DNA from: Rhizobacter sp. AJA081-3
GTDB taxonomy: Bacteria; Pseudomonadota; Gammaproteobacteria; Burkholderiales; Burkholderiaceae_C
Direction of reading: 5' to 3'
NCBI RefSeq assembly: GCF_017795745.1
Contig: NZ_CP059067.1
Coordinates: 372,001-436,000, forward strand
DNA: 64,000 nt
Under the pieces are notes generated by a model. It did not search any database. It was not told the origin of the DNA and saw only the letters and a program-made list of their open reading frames with translations. A program made the position numbers and the translations under genes. Position 1 is the stretch's first letter. Every line of letters starts with the position of its first letter. Of the stretch, positions 1 to 8,237 are shown one piece after another.

Positions 1-1
1 C

Positions 2-904
2 GGCGGCTCGAACGTCACCGGCGTGATGCCGCCGGTCCACCGGCTGGCCGTGAAGGCCCATGGTGCCGGTGCGCAGATCCTGGTCGATGCCGCCCAGCTC
101 GCGCCGCACCGGCGCATCGACATCGGCGCGCTGGACGACCCTGCGCACCTGGACTTCGTGGCCCTGTCCGCGCACAAGATGTACGCCCCCTTCGGCACCG
201 GCGCCCTGATCGGGCGGCGCGACGTGTTCGAGCTCGGCGAGCCCGAGCATCGCGGCGGCGGCACCATCGACTTCGTCTCGACCGAGTCGGTCGACTGGGC
301 GGCGGCACCGGAGCGCGACGAAGCGGGCACGCCGAACGTGCTGGGCGTGCTGGCGCTGGCGCGTGCCATGCAGGAACTGGACGAGATCGGCTTCGACGCG
401 ATCGCTGCGCACGAGGCGGCGCTGTGCGCCCACGCGCTCGAGCGGCTCTCGCGCGTGGACGGCCTCCGGCTCTATGGCGACGCCGACCCCCGGCATGCCG
501 CGGACCGGCTCGGCGTCGTCGCCTTCAACCTCGATCGGCACCCGCATGCGCTGGTGGCTGCCGTGCTCGGCGCCGAGTTCGGCATCGGCGTGCGCAATGG
601 CTGCTTCTGCGCCCAACCCTACGTGAGCCACCTGCTCGGCATGTCGCGGGACGCGTCGCAACGCTACCGCAAGGACATTGCAGGTGGCGATCGAAGCTGT
701 CTGCCGGGCATGGTCCGCGCGAGCTTCGGCCTCTACAACAGCTTCGAGGAGATCGACATGCTGGTCGATGCGCTGGAAACCATCGCGCACACGGACTATC
801 TTCAGCGCTACGAGGTGGAAGCCTCCAGCGGCAGCTTCACGCCTCGCGGGCATGCGCCGGCCGCTGCCGCATCGCAGCAGGATGGCCAGCCATGCACGCT
901 GTGA
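2..904 (+). CDS. Class V aminotransferase-like PLP enzyme, 5' end outside window
   Basis: The reading frame is open from the first bases, so the gene begins upstream of the window. The visible part has the features of fold-type I class V aminotransferases and cysteine desulfurases: an early SNVTG motif, VDAAQLAPH with the Asp that contacts the pyridine nitrogen, and SAHKMYAPFGTGALIG, whose Lys (codon 176-178) should be the PLP Schiff-base lysine. The segment GGTIDFVS and the later AGTPNVLG also fit the family. A cysteine-containing NGCFC stretch lies at about residue 200 of the visible part, but whether it is a desulfurase-type catalytic Cys is unclear. The stop overlaps the next gene by 13 bp, so it is probably co-transcribed with an arginine decarboxylase and an exporter. 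The exact substrate cannot be told. Confidence 0.85.
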   Translation, partial: GGSNVTGVMPPVHRLAVKAHGAGAQILVDAAQLAPHRRIDIGALDDPAHLDFVALSAHKMYAPFGTGALIGRRDVFELGEPEHRGGGTIDFVSTESVDWAAAPERDEAGTPNVLGVLALARAMQELDEIGFDAIAAHEAALCAHALERLSRVDGLRLYGDADPRHAADRLGVVAFNLDRHPHALVAAVLGAEFGIGVRNGCFCAQPYVSHLLGMSRDASQRYRKDIAGGDRSCLPGMVRASFGLYNSFEEIDMLVDALETIAHTDYLQRYEVEASSGSFTPRGHAPAAAASQQDGQPCTL

Positions 905-1422
905 GCGACTCGACCGGCGAGCGCTCCGGCGGCGTGGCCACGCCGGCGGCGTTCGGAACCATCGTGCTGTCGACGGGCCTCGGCGTGGGGCCGACCGCGC
1001 TGGCGGCCTTCGATGCCGCCTTGCTGGACGCGGGCGTGGCCAACTACAACCTGATCTGCCTGTCGTCGGTCATCCCGCCGGGCAGCCGCCTCGAGCGGCG
1101 GCGCTTCGTCACGCCGCCGCAGGAGTACGGCCAGCGGCTCTATGTGGTGATGTCGCAGATGCGCGAAGAGCGCCCTGGGTACACGGCGCACGCGGGCATC
1201 GGCTGGGTGCAGGACGAAGCGAGCGGCCGAGGCCTGTTCGTCGAACTCCACGACGGCCATCGTGATCAGTTGCTGAACGATCTGGCCGCGACGCTGGAGA
1301 CGATGCAGACGAACCGGGGCTTGCGGCTCGGGCCAGTGCACACCGAGGTGGCCAGTGCCACCTGCCATGGCGAGCCGGTGTGTGCCCTGGTGGTGGCGGT
1401 CTACGCCAGCGCACCGTGGTGA
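892..1422 (+). CDS. Pyruvoyl-dependent arginine decarboxylase
   Basis: This 176-residue protein matches the PvlArgDC family, which converts arginine to agmatine and CO2 using a pyruvoyl group made by self-cleavage. The signature NLICLSSVIPPGS is visible; family knowledge predicts cleavage between Ser58 and Ser59, leaving Ser59 as the pyruvoyl group. The preceding GLGVGPTALAAFDAALLDAGV segment is the usual N-terminal strand-helix region. The ATG at 892 is chosen because it gives the standard family length and lies inside the end of the aminotransferase gene. It overlaps the downstream PACE-type exporter by 4 bp (GTGA), which points to a functional link between amine production and export. PvlArgDC is commoner in archaea and some other bacteria than the PLP-type enzyme. 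Confidence 0.88.
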   Translation: MHAVSDSTGERSGGVATPAAFGTIVLSTGLGVGPTALAAFDAALLDAGVANYNLICLSSVIPPGSRLERRRFVTPPQEYGQRLYVVMSQMREERPGYTAHAGIGWVQDEASGRGLFVELHDGHRDQLLNDLAATLETMQTNRGLRLGPVHTEVASATCHGEPVCALVVAVYASAPW

Positions 1423-1853
1423 GCGAGGCCCCGGTTCGCGTCCGCGACCTGCGCGAGCGGATCATCCAGACGCTCGCCTTCGAGGTGCTGGGCGTGTTGC
1501 TCATCGCACCCTTGTACGGGTTCGTGAGCGGCGCGAGCGGCTCGGACTCGTTCAAGCTCATCGTTGCGCTGTCGATCGTGGTGATGGCCTGGAGTGCCGC
1601 TTTCAACGCCGCCTTCGACCGGGTCGAGGCACACCGCAAGCAGCGTGTGGCCAGCGCGCGCCCGACCGCCGCACGCCTCGTCCATGCCCTGGGGCACGAA
1701 CTGGGCGCCACCATCGTCAGCTGGCCGGTGATCGTCTGGATGACCGGCATGGGCTGGTGGCAGGCCCTCTTCGCGGACGTGGTGCTCTCGCTCGTGTATG
1801 CCGCCTACGCCTACCTGTTCCACCTCGGTTTTGATCGGCTGCGGCCGGTGTAG
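1419..1853 (+). CDS. PACE-family (BTP-domain) proton-coupled efflux protein
   Basis: This is a 144-residue integral membrane protein made of two bacterial transmembrane pair (BTP) repeats, four helices in all. The first repeat carries RIIQTLAFEVLG, containing the membrane Glu (about residue 22) that is essential in the Acinetobacter transporter AceI, and FNAAFDRVEAHR at the repeat end. The second repeat carries ALGHELGATIVSWPVIVWM. PACE proteins export chlorhexidine, and short diamines such as putrescine and cadaverine are their suggested natural substrates. The GTG start at 1419 overlaps the arginine decarboxylase stop as GTGA, so translational coupling is likely. Context suggests agmatine or a derived amine as substrate; this is inference. 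Confidence 0.85.
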   Translation: MSEAPVRVRDLRERIIQTLAFEVLGVLLIAPLYGFVSGASGSDSFKLIVALSIVVMAWSAAFNAAFDRVEAHRKQRVASARPTAARLVHALGHELGATIVSWPVIVWMTGMGWWQALFADVVLSLVYAAYAYLFHLGFDRLRPV

Positions 1854-1863
1854 TGGTTCATGA

Positions 1864-2775
1864 TCAGGCAGGCTTGGCGCTCCGCGCCGGCGGGTCCCGC
1901 AGGCACTGCGCCATGAGTTCTCGCACGACCTCCAGCCCTGGCGGCAGGGTGCGCCGCCTCAGCGTCACGAGACCGAAGCGCGCGGTGGCGGCGAGCTCGG
2001 GCTGCAGCTTCAGTTCGACGAGGTCGGGCGCGGCCGCGCGGATCGCCAGCAGCACCGTGTCGCTTTGCCTGGCCACCTCGACCAGGCTGGGAATCTCTTC
2101 ACAGCGCAGCGTCACGCACTCGCCCGGGTGAGCGCGCGGCCCGTAGCGCTCGACCAGGATGCGGGCGACTTCGTCCGACAGCGGCGTCGAGGCGATCGGG
2201 TAGCCCAGCAGGTCGTCGAAGCTCGGGACGCCGCGCCGTTTGGCCAGCGGGTGCCCGCGGCGCACCATGAAGGCGCCACGCATGTCGTGCAGGAACTGCG
2301 CGTTCAGGTCCGGGGCCGGGCGCAGCGAGCGCGCGTCGACGACCAGCGCGTCGAGCGCACGTTCGCGCAAGGCCTGCACCAGCAGCTCGGTGCCTGCACG
2401 TGCAATCTCGACGCGCAGGCGCGGCCGCTCCTGTGCCATCTTCAGGAGCAGCGGCGTCATCAGCATCGCGCCGGGGCCCGAGCCCATGCCGATGCGCAGC
2501 ACGCCTTCCTGCGCGTCGCCGGCGAGGCGGCCGCTGTCGCGCAGGTCGTCGGCGGCCAGCACGAGCTCGCGCGCCCGCTCGACGGCATCGCGCCCGAAGG
2601 GCGTGAGCTCGCTGCGGCGGCCGATGCGGTCGAACAGCGGCTGGCCGAGCTCGTCCTCGAGCGCGCGGATGCTGCGGCTGAGCGCCGGCTGCGTAAGGAA
2701 CAGCGCGGTGGCCGACTGGCTGAAAGAGCCCGTCCGGGCCAGCGAGATCAGGTGGCGAAGCTGGACGAGGGTCAT
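1864..2775 (-). CDS. LysR-family transcriptional regulator
   Basis: This 303-residue protein is a standard LysR regulator. The N-terminal winged helix-turn-helix is seen in LRHLISLARTGSFSQSATAL and TQPALSRSIRALEDELG, followed by the linker helix and a periplasmic-binding-protein-like effector domain. The ATG at 2775 (MTLVQLRHL) is chosen because it gives the family's normal N-terminus; the frame extends 19 codons further upstream. It is divergent from a Bug-type solute-binding protein gene and an amidohydrolase gene, which are its probable targets. A dyad TCCAA-N11-TTGGA lies in the intergenic region. The effector is not known but may be an N-acyl amino acid or aromatic acid handled by the neighbours. 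Confidence 0.93.
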   Translation of the reverse strand: MTLVQLRHLISLARTGSFSQSATALFLTQPALSRSIRALEDELGQPLFDRIGRRSELTPFGRDAVERARELVLAADDLRDSGRLAGDAQEGVLRIGMGSGPGAMLMTPLLLKMAQERPRLRVEIARAGTELLVQALRERALDALVVDARSLRPAPDLNAQFLHDMRGAFMVRRGHPLAKRRGVPSFDDLLGYPIASTPLSDEVARILVERYGPRAHPGECVTLRCEEIPSLVEVARQSDTVLLAIRAAAPDLVELKLQPELAATARFGLVTLRRRTLPPGLEVVRELMAQCLRDPPARSAKPA

Positions 2776-2815
2776 GGGCAGGCGGCCGGGAAAGTGTGCT
2801 TCGAACTCATGGTAA

Positions 2816-2836
2816 TCCAAAGAACAATGCATTGGA
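2816..2836. promoter_or_regulatory. Candidate LysR operator (TCCAA-N11-TTGGA)
   Basis: The 137-bp gap between the divergent LysR and Bug genes holds a perfect 5-bp dyad, TCCAA-N11-TTGGA, in an AT-rich island. It overlaps a 10-bp palindrome CAATGCATTG at 2825-2834. Spacing and position fit a LysR-type recognition box (T-N11-A class). No binding data exist here. Confidence 0.5.
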
Positions 2837-2912
2837 CTTTGCTTCTGACCGCTCCTACATTGACCTCGCCCACCCGCCCTGGCCGCCTGGCGCGCCCTTC
2901 AAGGAGTCCCCC

Positions 2913-3899
2913 ATGTCCAAGCTCACGCTTCTCCGGTCCCTGGTCCTGTCGGCCGGCTTCGCGCTCGGCGCCGGCCTGGCCCTCGCGCAGGCCTACCCGG
3001 CCAAGCCGGTCAACCTGATGGTCCCGTACCCGGCGGGCGGCCCGTCGGATGCGATCGCGCGCATCTTCTTCAACCCGCTCGGCAAGGAGCTCGGCCAGCA
3101 GGTGCTGGTCGAGAACCTGGGCGGTGTCAGCGGAGCGCTGGCCGCGCAGAAGGTGCTGGCAGCGCCCGCCGATGGCTACTACGTGTTCCAGGGTTCGCCC
3201 AACGAGGTGATCCTGTCGCCGCTGGCCAATGCCGCAGTCAAGCTGAAGACGGAGGACTTCCGCCTCGTGCACCCGGTGGCCGATGCGGTGATGGTGTTCG
3301 TCACGCGCAAGGACCTGCCGGTCAACAACGTCGACGAACTGATCGCGCTGGCACGCAAGTCGTCTGACAAGCCGCTGAGCTATGGCAGCGTGGGGATCGG
3401 CTCGCTGTACCACCTGATCCTGGAGAACGTGCAGGCCTCCACCGGCGTCAAGCTGGCGCACGTGCCCTACAAGGGCAACGCGCCGCTGCTGCAGGACATC
3501 GGCGGCGGCCAGGTCGACTTCGCCGTGCTCGTCTACAGCGCGGCGATGGGCGCGCTGGCCGAGCAGGGCCGGCTGAAGGTGATTGGCCAGCTCGGCGCGC
3601 AGCGCTCGGAGCTGCTGAAGAACCTGCCGACGGTCAGCGAGAGCCAATCGCTGAAGAACTTCTCGTACAAGATCTGGACCGGCTACATGGTGCCGAAGAG
3701 CACGCCCGAGGACGTGGTGGTGCGCCTGCATGCCGCGATCGGGAAGTCGCTGCAGGATCCGTCGGTGCGCGCGCAGCTCGCGGCGCAGACGCAGGTCGCA
3801 TCGGCACCGATGACCCTGGCCGAGTCGGCGAAGTTCTTCGACGCCGAGACGGCGCGCTACCGCGCCATCGCGAAGCAGATCAACTTGCAGCCGCAGTGA
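2913..3899 (+). CDS. Bug/TctC-type tripartite tricarboxylate transporter substrate-binding protein
   Basis: This 328-residue periplasmic protein has a signal peptide ending near ALAQA (about residue 26) and the Bug-family start YPAKPVNLMVPYPAGGPSDAIAR. Later family features include HVPYKGNAPLLQDIGGGQVDF. Bug proteins bind small organic acids or related ligands with high affinity and are greatly expanded in Burkholderiales, often without their TctAB membrane partners; none is seen here. A strong ribosome site AAGGAG lies 6 bases before the ATG at 2913. The amidohydrolase gene starts 7 bp after the stop, so the two are probably one transcript controlled by the divergent LysR gene. The ligand is unknown; an N-acyl amino acid would fit the neighbour. 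Confidence 0.9.
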   Translation: MSKLTLLRSLVLSAGFALGAGLALAQAYPAKPVNLMVPYPAGGPSDAIARIFFNPLGKELGQQVLVENLGGVSGALAAQKVLAAPADGYYVFQGSPNEVILSPLANAAVKLKTEDFRLVHPVADAVMVFVTRKDLPVNNVDELIALARKSSDKPLSYGSVGIGSLYHLILENVQASTGVKLAHVPYKGNAPLLQDIGGGQVDFAVLVYSAAMGALAEQGRLKVIGQLGAQRSELLKNLPTVSESQSLKNFSYKIWTGYMVPKSTPEDVVVRLHAAIGKSLQDPSVRAQLAAQTQVASAPMTLAESAKFFDAETARYRAIAKQINLQPQ

Positions 3900-3906
3900 G
3901 CCGGTC

Positions 3907-5109
3907 GTGACCTACTTGCTGCAGGCCCTGCAGGCGCGCGCCGGCGAGTTCATCCACCTGCGCCGCGACATCCACCGACACCCGGAGCTGGCCTTCGAGG
4001 AGCACCGCACCGCCGCGCTGGTGGCCGACAAGCTCGAGGGCTGGGGCTACGCCGTCGAGCGCGGCATCGGTGGCACCGGCGTGGTCGGCACGTTGGTGCG
4101 CGGGTCAGGCCCGCGGCGCCTGGGCCTGCGCGCCGACATGGACGCGCTGCCGATCGACGAGGCCAGCGGCGCCGCGTGGGCCAGCGCCCGAGCCGGCGTC
4201 ATGCACGCCTGCGGCCACGACGGCCACACGGCGATGCTGCTGGCCGCGGCGCGCCACCTGGCCGAACAGGGTTCGTTCGACGGCACGCTGCAGCTGATCT
4301 TCCAGCCCGCCGAAGAAGGTGGCGGCGGCGCGCTGCGCATGATGGGCGATGGCCTGTTCGAACGCTTCCCCTGCGATGCCGTGTTTGCGATGCACAACAT
4401 GCCGGGCATCGCGCAGGGCCGCTTCGTGCTGCGCGAGGGCGCGGCGATGGCCTCGTCGGACTACGCCACCATCACGCTGACGGGCTTCGGCGGCCACGGC
4501 GCGATGCCGCACCGCGCGGCCGACCCGATCGTCGCCGCAGCCAGCATCGTGATGGCGCTGCAGACCATCGTCTCGCGCAACATCGATCCGCTGCAGGCGG
4601 CGGTGGTCACCGTCGGCGCGCTGCATGCCGGCAAGGCCAACAACGTCATCCCGGCCTCGGCCACGCTGGAGCTGAGCGTGCGAGCGCTCGACCGCGAGGT
4701 GCGCTCGACCATCGAGCGGCGGATCAAGGCGCTGGTGGCGGCGCAGGCCGAGAGCTTCGGCGTGACGGCGCAAGTCGACTGGAAGCCGGGTTATGCGGTG
4801 CTCGTCAACACGCCGGCCGAAACCGCCTTCGCACGCGAGGTGGCCGTCGAACTGGTCGGCGCCGAACGCGTCACGCTGCAGGGCCCGCCGCTGACCGGCA
4901 GCGAGGACTTCGCTTTCATGCTCGAGCGCGTGCCCGGCAGCTACCTGCTGATCGGCAACGGCACGGGCGAAGGCGCCGGCGAGGGCGGCTGCATGGTGCA
5001 CAACCCGGGCTACGACTTCAACGACGCCAACATCGGCATCGGCAGCGCCTACTGGGTGCTGCTGGCCGAGCGTTTCCTTTCCGCGAAAGGGCTTGCCACG
5101 GCCACCTAG
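3907..5109 (+). CDS. M20-family amidohydrolase (hippurate hydrolase-like)
   Basis: The 400-residue product belongs to the M20D amidohydrolases (hippurate hydrolase, N-acyl-L-amino-acid hydrolase, IAA-amino acid hydrolase). Metal-binding landmarks are visible: MHACGHDGHTAM with the Cys/His pair, PAEEGGGGA with the catalytic Glu, MHNMPG, and the C-terminal MVHNPGYDFND. The dimerisation lid domain spans roughly residues 180-295. It starts with GTG, 7 bp after the Bug gene. Hippurate hydrolase releases benzoate and glycine; a glycine riboswitch begins 12 bp after this gene, which supports an N-acylglycine substrate. That substrate is an inference from context, since the family is broad. Confidence 0.88.
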   Translation: MTYLLQALQARAGEFIHLRRDIHRHPELAFEEHRTAALVADKLEGWGYAVERGIGGTGVVGTLVRGSGPRRLGLRADMDALPIDEASGAAWASARAGVMHACGHDGHTAMLLAAARHLAEQGSFDGTLQLIFQPAEEGGGGALRMMGDGLFERFPCDAVFAMHNMPGIAQGRFVLREGAAMASSDYATITLTGFGGHGAMPHRAADPIVAAASIVMALQTIVSRNIDPLQAAVVTVGALHAGKANNVIPASATLELSVRALDREVRSTIERRIKALVAAQAESFGVTAQVDWKPGYAVLVNTPAETAFAREVAVELVGAERVTLQGPPLTGSEDFAFMLERVPGSYLLIGNGTGEGAGEGGCMVHNPGYDFNDANIGIGSAYWVLLAERFLSAKGLATAT

Positions 5110-5120
5110 AATCCCGACCC

Positions 5121-5302
5121 TGCAGGAGAGCGCTCCGGCCCCGGCCGGAGCCACCGAAGGCGCAAACTCCCATGAACGCTCAGGTACCGTACTGCACATC
5201 ACCATCGCCGTCTGGAGAGTCTTCACGCCCGTGAAGCGCCGAAGGAGCAAGGCCCGGCCCGCAAGGCCCGGCTGAATCTCTCAGGCACCAAGGACAGGGG
5301 GA
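5121..5302 (+). promoter_or_regulatory. Tandem glycine riboswitch
   Basis: Two consecutive glycine aptamers are recognisable. The first (about 5121-5200) has GCAGGAGAGCGCT, the core ACCGAAGGCGCAAACT, then CGCTCAGGTACCGTACTGCA. The second (about 5211-5302) has CTGGAGAGTC, the core GCCGAAGGAGCAAGG, then CTCTCAGGCACC and AGGACAGGGGGA. The spacing between aptamers is the short linker normal for this class. The switch lies in the leader of a DadA-like dehydrogenase gene starting at 5364. Glycine riboswitches are generally ON switches that turn on glycine catabolism. A small hairpin TCGACC-AC-GGTCGA follows near 5316-5329 and may be part of the expression platform. Confidence 0.9.
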
Positions 5303-5363
5303 GCGGCCCGCGAACGTCGACCACGGTCGATGCGCGCGCCATCCTTCCCTGGAGCTCTCTCTC

Positions 5364-6620
5364 ATGAAAGTCATCGTGCTCGGCGCCGGCCTGCTCGGCG
5401 TCACCTCGGCCTACTTCCTGCGCCAGCAGGGCCACGACGTGACCGTCGTCGACCGCCAGGCCTCGCCCGCCGCGGAAACCAGCTTCGCCAACGGCGGGCA
5501 GATCTCGGTCAGCCACGCCGAGCCCTGGGCCAACCCGAGCGCGCCGCTGAAGGTGCTGAAGTGGCTGGGCCAGGAAGACGCGCCGCTGCTGTTCCGCATC
5601 CGCGCCGACATGCGCCAGTGGCTGTGGGGCCTGCAGTTCCTGCGCGAATGCACGCCGGCACGCACGCGCCACAACATCGAGCAGATCGTGCGCCTGGGCA
5701 CCTACAGCCGCGACACGCTGCAGCAGCTGCGCCGCGACATCGGCATCGCCTACGACGAACGAACGCAGGGCATCCTGCACTTCTACACGAGCGAGAAGGA
5801 GTTCGACGGCGCCGAGGGCCCGGCCGCCCAGATGCGCGCGCTCGGCTGCGACCGCCGCGTGATCTCGGCCGACGAGGCGGTGCGACTCGAGCCCGCGCTG
5901 CGCCACATCCGGCCGCAGCTGGCCGGCGCCACCTACACCGCCGAAGACGAATCGGGCGACGCCAACCAGTTCGCGCGCGAGCTGGTGAAGCGCTGCGAGG
6001 CCGACGGCGTGCAGTTCCTGATGAGCCACACCGTGACCGCGCTGCGCGAGGCCGGCGGGCAGATCGACCATGTCGAGGCCACCGATGCCGAAGGCCGCTT
6101 CCAGCGCCTGCGCGCCGACGCCTACGTGCTGGCGATGGGCAGCCTCAGCCCGCTGTACGCACAGCCGCTGGGCATCTCGCTGCCGATCTACCCGGCCAAG
6201 GGCTACTCGGTGACGATGCCGGTGAAGGACGCCGCGATGGCGCACCAGGTCTCGCTCACCGACGACGAGTACAAGCTGGTGTTCTCGAGGCTGGGCGACC
6301 GCCTGCGCATCGCCGGTACCGCCGAGCTCAACGGCTACGACCGCGACCTGAACCGCGTGCGCTGCGAGGCCATCGTCAAGCGCGTCGAACAGCTCTTCCC
6401 GGGCGCGGGCGACGCGAGCCAGGCGCAGTTCTGGACCGGCCTGCGGCCCGCCACGCCGAGCAACGTGCCGATCATCGGCCGCTCGAAGCTGGCCAACCTG
6501 TTCCTCAACACCGGGCACGGCACGCTGGGCTGGACGCACTCCTGCGGCTCGGGCAAGAGCATCGCGCGCATCGTCAGCGGCCTGAAGCCGGAGGTGGACT
6601 TCGCGTTCGCGGCGGCCTGA
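5364..6620 (+). CDS. dadA: D-amino acid dehydrogenase-like FAD oxidoreductase (DadA family)
   Basis: The 418-residue protein is a DadA-family flavoprotein, close to the usual length (about 415-435). The N-terminal dinucleotide-binding motif VIVLGAGLLGVTSAYFLR (residues 3-20) is followed by the DadA signatures ETSFANGGQIS and SHAEPWANPSAP. The C-terminal part has FWTGLRPATPSNVPIIG and NTGHGTLGWTHSCGSGK. DadA enzymes oxidatively deaminate D-amino acids and pass electrons to the respiratory chain at the inner membrane. The ATG has GGAG 9 bases upstream. The tandem glycine riboswitch directly upstream implies induction by glycine, so glycine itself may be the main physiological substrate or its precursor; this is inference. 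A dadA homologue with another specificity remains possible. Confidence 0.9.
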   Translation: MKVIVLGAGLLGVTSAYFLRQQGHDVTVVDRQASPAAETSFANGGQISVSHAEPWANPSAPLKVLKWLGQEDAPLLFRIRADMRQWLWGLQFLRECTPARTRHNIEQIVRLGTYSRDTLQQLRRDIGIAYDERTQGILHFYTSEKEFDGAEGPAAQMRALGCDRRVISADEAVRLEPALRHIRPQLAGATYTAEDESGDANQFARELVKRCEADGVQFLMSHTVTALREAGGQIDHVEATDAEGRFQRLRADAYVLAMGSLSPLYAQPLGISLPIYPAKGYSVTMPVKDAAMAHQVSLTDDEYKLVFSRLGDRLRIAGTAELNGYDRDLNRVRCEAIVKRVEQLFPGAGDASQAQFWTGLRPATPSNVPIIGRSKLANLFLNTGHGTLGWTHSCGSGKSIARIVSGLKPEVDFAFAAA

Positions 6621-6645
6621 GGCCGCCTGGCGACGCCACCGATCG

Positions 6646-8163
6646 CTAGCGCTGCATCGAGATCCGCGTCGGCTGGAACGCGACCTGCGTGGGCAGCGCG
6701 TCCAGCGGCAATGTGTCCTTGAACGCCGTCGGCCGGAAGGTCTGCGCCAGCGCGGCCGGCGCGTCGGCGGCCCAGATGATCACGGCGCGTGCGCTCATCG
6801 GCTTGGCGAACAGGTAGCCCTGCAGTTCGTCGCAGCCCAGGTGCACGGCCAGGTCGCGCTGGGCGACGGTTTCCACGCCGGCGGCGACGACGCGCAGCTT
6901 GTGCGAATGCGCCGCCTTCACGGCGTTCTCCAGCAGCTTGCGCGCCTGCGCATCGCGCACGCAACCCGCCAGGGCCGCGCGTTCGATCTTGAGCTCGTGC
7001 AGGTGAAGCTGACGCAGCGCGGCCATCGCCGGCGGGCTGGCACTGAAGTCGTCGATCGACACATGCACGCCGAGTTGCTCCAGCGTCATGAAGGCGCGCC
7101 GCGTGGCTTCAGTGTTCTCGGCCGCCACCGTCTCGGTGATCTCGCAGCTCAGGGCGTCGGGCGGCAGGCCGTGGGTCTTCAGCACGCGCCCCAGCTTCGC
7201 GGCGAAGTCGTCCTGGCGGAACTGGAAGCCCGAGACGTTGACCGCCACGCGCAGGCGCATCCCGGCGGCGCGCCAGGTGGCGGCCTGCTTGATCGCATGC
7301 TCCAGCACCCAGGCGCCGATCGGCTCGATCAGGCCCTGACGCTCGGCGATCGGGATGAAGCGCGCCGGGCTGACCAGGCCCAGCGCCGGGTGCCGCCAGC
7401 GTAGCAGCGCCTCGACGGCGGTGACCTGCAGCGTGGCCGCGTCGATCTTGGGCTGGTAGAAGAGCTCGAGCTGCTTCTGCAGGATGGCCTGCTGCAGTTC
7501 GCGGGCGATCATGACTTCCTCGCTCTGCTCGGCCTCGATGCGCGGGTCGAACAGGGCATGGCCGCCGCCGCCGCTGCGCTGCACGGAGTACATCGCGGCC
7601 GCGGCCTTGCCGACCACGCGCAGGTTGCTGCCGTGCTCCGGCACCAGGGCCAGGCCGACGGAGGGGCCGAGCCAGACGTCGCGCCCGGCCAGGTCGAGCG
7701 GCTGCACGAACGCTTCGCACAGGTGCCGGGCGAGCTTCTCGCCGGCCTCGCGCGGAGCATTCAGCCAGACGGCGAACTCCTCGCCCGCCACGCGGCAGAT
7801 CGGTGTCGAGGCGCCGCACACCGATTGCAGCCGCTGTGCGGCAGCGGCCAGCAGGTGCTCGCTGGCGCCGGCGCCCGCCCCGTCGTGCGCGATGCGGAAG
7901 CCTTCCAGGCCGACGTAGAGCACGCAGCTGTCGCTGCCGGTCTTCTCGGCGGTCGCCAGGCCGTGCTGCAGCGCCACCTCGAAGGCGGCGCGCGTCATCA
8001 GGCCGGTGAGCGGGTCACGCTGCACGTCTACCGCTCGGGCCGGCGCCACTGCAGCGGCCGGCGTTGCGGAGCGGCGGCGCCACGCAAGCGCGAGGCCCCC
8101 CAAGGCCAGCAGCACGGCGGCCGCGATCCAGGCGGTCGTGGCCTGGCTCCATACATCGCCCAT
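6646..8163 (-). CDS. Membrane GGDEF/EAL protein with degenerate signature motifs
   Basis: This 505-residue protein has one N-terminal transmembrane helix (IAAAVLLALGGLALAW), then a GGDEF-like domain (about residues 45-205) and an EAL domain (about 220-480). The GGDEF signature is replaced by RVAGEEFAVWL, so cyclase activity is doubtful. The EAL domain keeps EALLRW, VNVSGFQF and SCEITET, but the usual DDFG(T/S)G(Y/F)SS stretch reads DDFSASPPAM and the usual AEGVE reads VAAGVET, losing a glutamate normally involved in catalysis. It may therefore be a c-di-GMP sensor or effector rather than an enzyme. The start at 8163 is chosen because GAGAGGT lies 7 bases before it; GTG/ATG codons at 8172 and 8169 sit too close to that site. 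It is monocistronic. Confidence 0.85.
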   Translation of the reverse strand: MGDVWSQATTAWIAAAVLLALGGLALAWRRRSATPAAAVAPARAVDVQRDPLTGLMTRAAFEVALQHGLATAEKTGSDSCVLYVGLEGFRIAHDGAGAGASEHLLAAAAQRLQSVCGASTPICRVAGEEFAVWLNAPREAGEKLARHLCEAFVQPLDLAGRDVWLGPSVGLALVPEHGSNLRVVGKAAAAMYSVQRSGGGGHALFDPRIEAEQSEEVMIARELQQAILQKQLELFYQPKIDAATLQVTAVEALLRWRHPALGLVSPARFIPIAERQGLIEPIGAWVLEHAIKQAATWRAAGMRLRVAVNVSGFQFRQDDFAAKLGRVLKTHGLPPDALSCEITETVAAENTEATRRAFMTLEQLGVHVSIDDFSASPPAMAALRQLHLHELKIERAALAGCVRDAQARKLLENAVKAAHSHKLRVVAAGVETVAQRDLAVHLGCDELQGYLFAKPMSARAVIIWAADAPAALAQTFRPTAFKDTLPLDALPTQVAFQPTRISMQR

Positions 8164-8237
8164 TCGCATCACCTCTCGTGTTTACACCTCAAGATCGGCC
8201 GGCGCGGCGGCGACTTGAGGGCGCAGGGTGTGCGAAG

